From positions 1-7,931 of the forward strand of contig DAOUEW010000078.1 of NCBI GenBank assembly GCA_034430275.1: 7,931 bases of DNA, in the 5' to 3' direction. This document shows positions 6,599-7,931 of the stretch, piece by piece. The DNA is from JAUVXJ01 sp034430275. GTDB lineage: Bacteria; Chloroflexota; Anaerolineae; UBA7937; B3-Chlor. Under the pieces are notes generated by a model. It worked only from the letters and a program-made list of their open reading frames with translations. It made no database searches and was not told where the DNA came from. How positions within the stretch are numbered: position 1 is the first letter of the stretch; each line of letters opens with the position of its first letter. Made by a program: the position numbers and the translations under genes.

Positions 6599-6883
6599 CG
6601 ATGGTTTGCGTGGTTTGATGGTACGTCGGCATGGAATTGGCGGCGCAGTGGGCTCTTTGACCACTCCAAGATGGCTGTGAATGGCGGCGTCCTCGTGGGG
6701 AGCCTGTGACCCGTTGGTTTTCTGTGTAGTTCATTGACCAGGGCTCGTGCCGCCCGGTGCGGACCCGCAGAGATTCTCCAACCCCACTTTAGAGGTTCCT
6801 CCAAGAAGACTACAAGGACTTGGCGCAGAGACCCGGGAGGGTGCTCTGGCGCCACGAGCAACCCGTGTTGGCGAACCGCGATC

Positions 6884-6912
6884 TTGTGGCCAGTTTGTGG
6901 AAGTGGTATAGT
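6884..6912 (+). promoter_or_regulatory. Extended -10 promoter for the metallophosphoesterase gene
   Basis: TTGTGG (6884-6889) and TATAGT (6907-6912) are 17 bases apart, with TG at 6904-6905 extending the -10. Transcription would start near 6919, about 26 nt before the ATG at 6945. The -10 context GTGGTATAGTAG differs by one base from the promoter upstream of the TolB-like gene. Confidence 0.68.
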
Positions 6913-6928
6913 AGCGTGTCCTTTCCCT

Positions 6929-6936
6929 GGAGGGAG
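6929..6936 (+). promoter_or_regulatory. Strong Shine-Dalgarno site of the metallophosphoesterase gene
   Basis: GGAGGGAG lies eight bases before ATG 6945. It is the best ribosome binding site in the window and fixes the start. Confidence 0.75.
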
Positions 6937-6944
6937 TGACGTCT

Positions 6945-7931
6945 ATGCAATTGCGTGTCAACCAGACGGCCATGATGCTTGTCGGAGCTGCCGTGGTGCT
7001 TTGTGGGGTGGTGGGTACCTGCCTGTTTGGGGGGTACGGCTATCTTCAACTGCGCCCCTTGCCCACACCCACGCTCTCCTTCTTGGACGGCGTCCGGGCC
7101 ACGGCGACCGCCCAGGCCCTGGTGGCTGAGTCGCAACCCATGCCTACGAGTACCCTTTCCCCAACGCCTGAGCCTACGGTGGCGGAGACACCTCTGCCGG
7201 CTTTGGAGCTGACGGATACGCCTACCCTGGAGCCGACGGAGGAGCCCCAGCCCACGGCCACGTCAGGGAGCTCGGCGCCCGCTCCGCCTCCGGCACCGAC
7301 GAACACTCCGGTTCCCCAGCCCACGGCGACTTGCAGGCCCTCTGGAACCACCAGCGTGATCCGTGGACCATACCTTCAGTGGGTCCGGCCCCAGGCCATA
7401 ACCATCGTCTGGGAGACTGTGGACCAGGTCAATAGCGTGGTTCAGTACGGATCGACGTCGGCGTATGGGTCAACCGCGAGCGAGTGCGACTTTACGACCC
7501 AGCACGAGGTGACCCTCACGGGTCTCAACCCCAACAGTGTGTATCACTACCGGGTGCGAAGCAACGCGCAGACCCTCAGCGATGATCGCACCTTCAAGAC
7601 GGCTGCTGGTCCCGGACAGGTTTCCTTCACCTTTGTGGTCTTCGGAGATACCAACAGTGGGATCGACCCGGCGAAGGACCACATGGGTCGCTATCGTGAC
7701 AGCGCCACGGAGGGTCACACGGCTGCCATGGTGTGGCTCGACGGCATACGGCCTGATTTCTATCTCCTGGTCGGCGATCTGGTGGCCCGAGGAGCTGAGA
7801 TGTCTGCCTGGGACGAGTTCTTCACCTTCGAGGGAGACGTAATGAGCACCATAACCATGTTCCCCACCATGGGGGAAGGCGAGGGCAACCATTACAACTA
7901 CTTCCGCCTGTTCAGTCTCCCCAACAATGAG
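6945..7931 (+). CDS. Membrane-anchored purple-acid-phosphatase-like metallophosphoesterase, 3'-truncated
   Basis: 329 residues are visible and the frame is open at the window end. The order is an N-terminal transmembrane or signal-anchor helix (about 8-30), an Ala/Thr segment ATATAQAL (52-59), a Thr/Pro-rich extracellular linker (about 65-128), and a fibronectin-III-like PAP N-terminal domain (about 138-220) with the hallmark RGPYLQW (140-146) and GLNPNSVYHYRVR. A calcineurin-like phosphoesterase domain begins at about 226. Its first metal motif is FGDTNSG (D235), its second is VGDLVARG (D278) with SAWDEFF, and the third, expected as GNHE, reads GEGE (310-313) followed by GNHYNYF. The predicted role is an outward-facing phosphatase or phosphodiesterase of unknown substrate. 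The altered third motif makes activity uncertain. Promoter and ribosome binding site place it in its own transcription unit. Confidence 0.84.
   Translation, partial: MQLRVNQTAMMLVGAAVVLCGVVGTCLFGGYGYLQLRPLPTPTLSFLDGVRATATAQALVAESQPMPTSTLSPTPEPTVAETPLPALELTDTPTLEPTEEPQPTATSGSSAPAPPPAPTNTPVPQPTATCRPSGTTSVIRGPYLQWVRPQAITIVWETVDQVNSVVQYGSTSAYGSTASECDFTTQHEVTLTGLNPNSVYHYRVRSNAQTLSDDRTFKTAAGPGQVSFTFVVFGDTNSGIDPAKDHMGRYRDSATEGHTAAMVWLDGIRPDFYLLVGDLVARGAEMSAWDEFFTFEGDVMSTITMFPTMGEGEGNHYNYFRLFSLPNNE
7245..7327 (+). repeat. Direct repeat in the Thr/Pro linker
   Basis: CCCCAGCCCACGGC occurs at 7245-7258 and again at 7314-7327, both in frame and both encoding PQPTAT. The segment between is Pro/Ala/Ser-rich. 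This fits local duplication within a low-complexity linker whose length could vary between strains. Confidence 0.6.

Larger units (their letters stand above)
6564..6944 (+). other. Intergenic region between the TolB-like and metallophosphoesterase genes
   Basis: About 380 bases without a supported gene. The left end has the hairpin at 6579-6598 and the right end has a promoter and a strong ribosome binding site. The middle shows nothing I recognise. A start-less open stretch (6793-6939) and a long minus-strand frame (6373-6861) were judged non-coding. Confidence 0.65.

Noticed and set aside
6373..6861. A 162-codon minus-strand frame covering most of the intergenic region
   Set aside because: It is rich in Arg, His, Ser and Pro, has no recognisable motif, and runs antisense into the propeller gene, where it mirrors that gene's codons.
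6793..6939. A 48-codon open stretch with protein-like composition (begins RFLQEDYKDLAQ)
   Set aside because: It follows directly on a TAG, has no ATG, overlaps the promoter and ribosome binding site of the next gene, and matches no family I recognise. A decayed gene end is possible but unsupported.

Overview
The window looks like a GC-rich bacterial chromosome segment, most likely from a Chloroflexota (Anaerolineae-like) organism. This assignment is an inference. It rests on exported proteins with Thr/Pro-rich linkers, an ATATAQAL-type juxtamembrane segment, a YfhO-type glycosyltransferase next to a class I methyltransferase, and extended -10 promoters. No rRNA, tRNA, insertion sequence or CRISPR array is visible. 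All supported genes are on the + strand.

Region 1 (1-5086) is a compact, translationally coupled gene string. It holds the C-terminal part of a class I SAM-dependent methyltransferase (start outside the window), a 711-residue polytopic membrane protein of GT-C-like architecture, and an 804-residue YfhO-family membrane protein. Each gene overlaps the next by 11-14 bases. This is the tail of a cell-surface glycan or glycolipid assembly operon. The membrane proteins probably transfer sugars from a polyprenyl-phosphate donor on the outer face of the membrane; donor and acceptor cannot be told from the sequence.

Region 2 (5087-5525) is non-coding apart from a possible 31-codon relic that resembles a lipoprotein signal peptide. 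It carries a strong extended -10 promoter and a leader of about 165 nt with a perfect 8-bp hairpin. These lead into region 3 (5526-6563), a secreted six-bladed TolB/PD40 beta-propeller protein.

Region 4 (6564-6944) is a second intergenic stretch. It has hairpins at its upstream end and, at its downstream end, a promoter almost identical in its -10 region to the first. Region 5 (6945 to the window end) is a membrane-anchored, Thr/Pro-linked purple-acid-phosphatase-like metallophosphoesterase, cut off by the window edge. Its third metal motif reads GEGE where GNHE is expected, the most testable oddity here.

The operon and the two exported-protein genes look like three independent transcription units sharing a cell-envelope theme. 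I do not see a clearly new multi-gene system. The better leads are the altered phosphoesterase motif, the structured leader, the unassigned GT-C-like protein and the possible lipoprotein relic.
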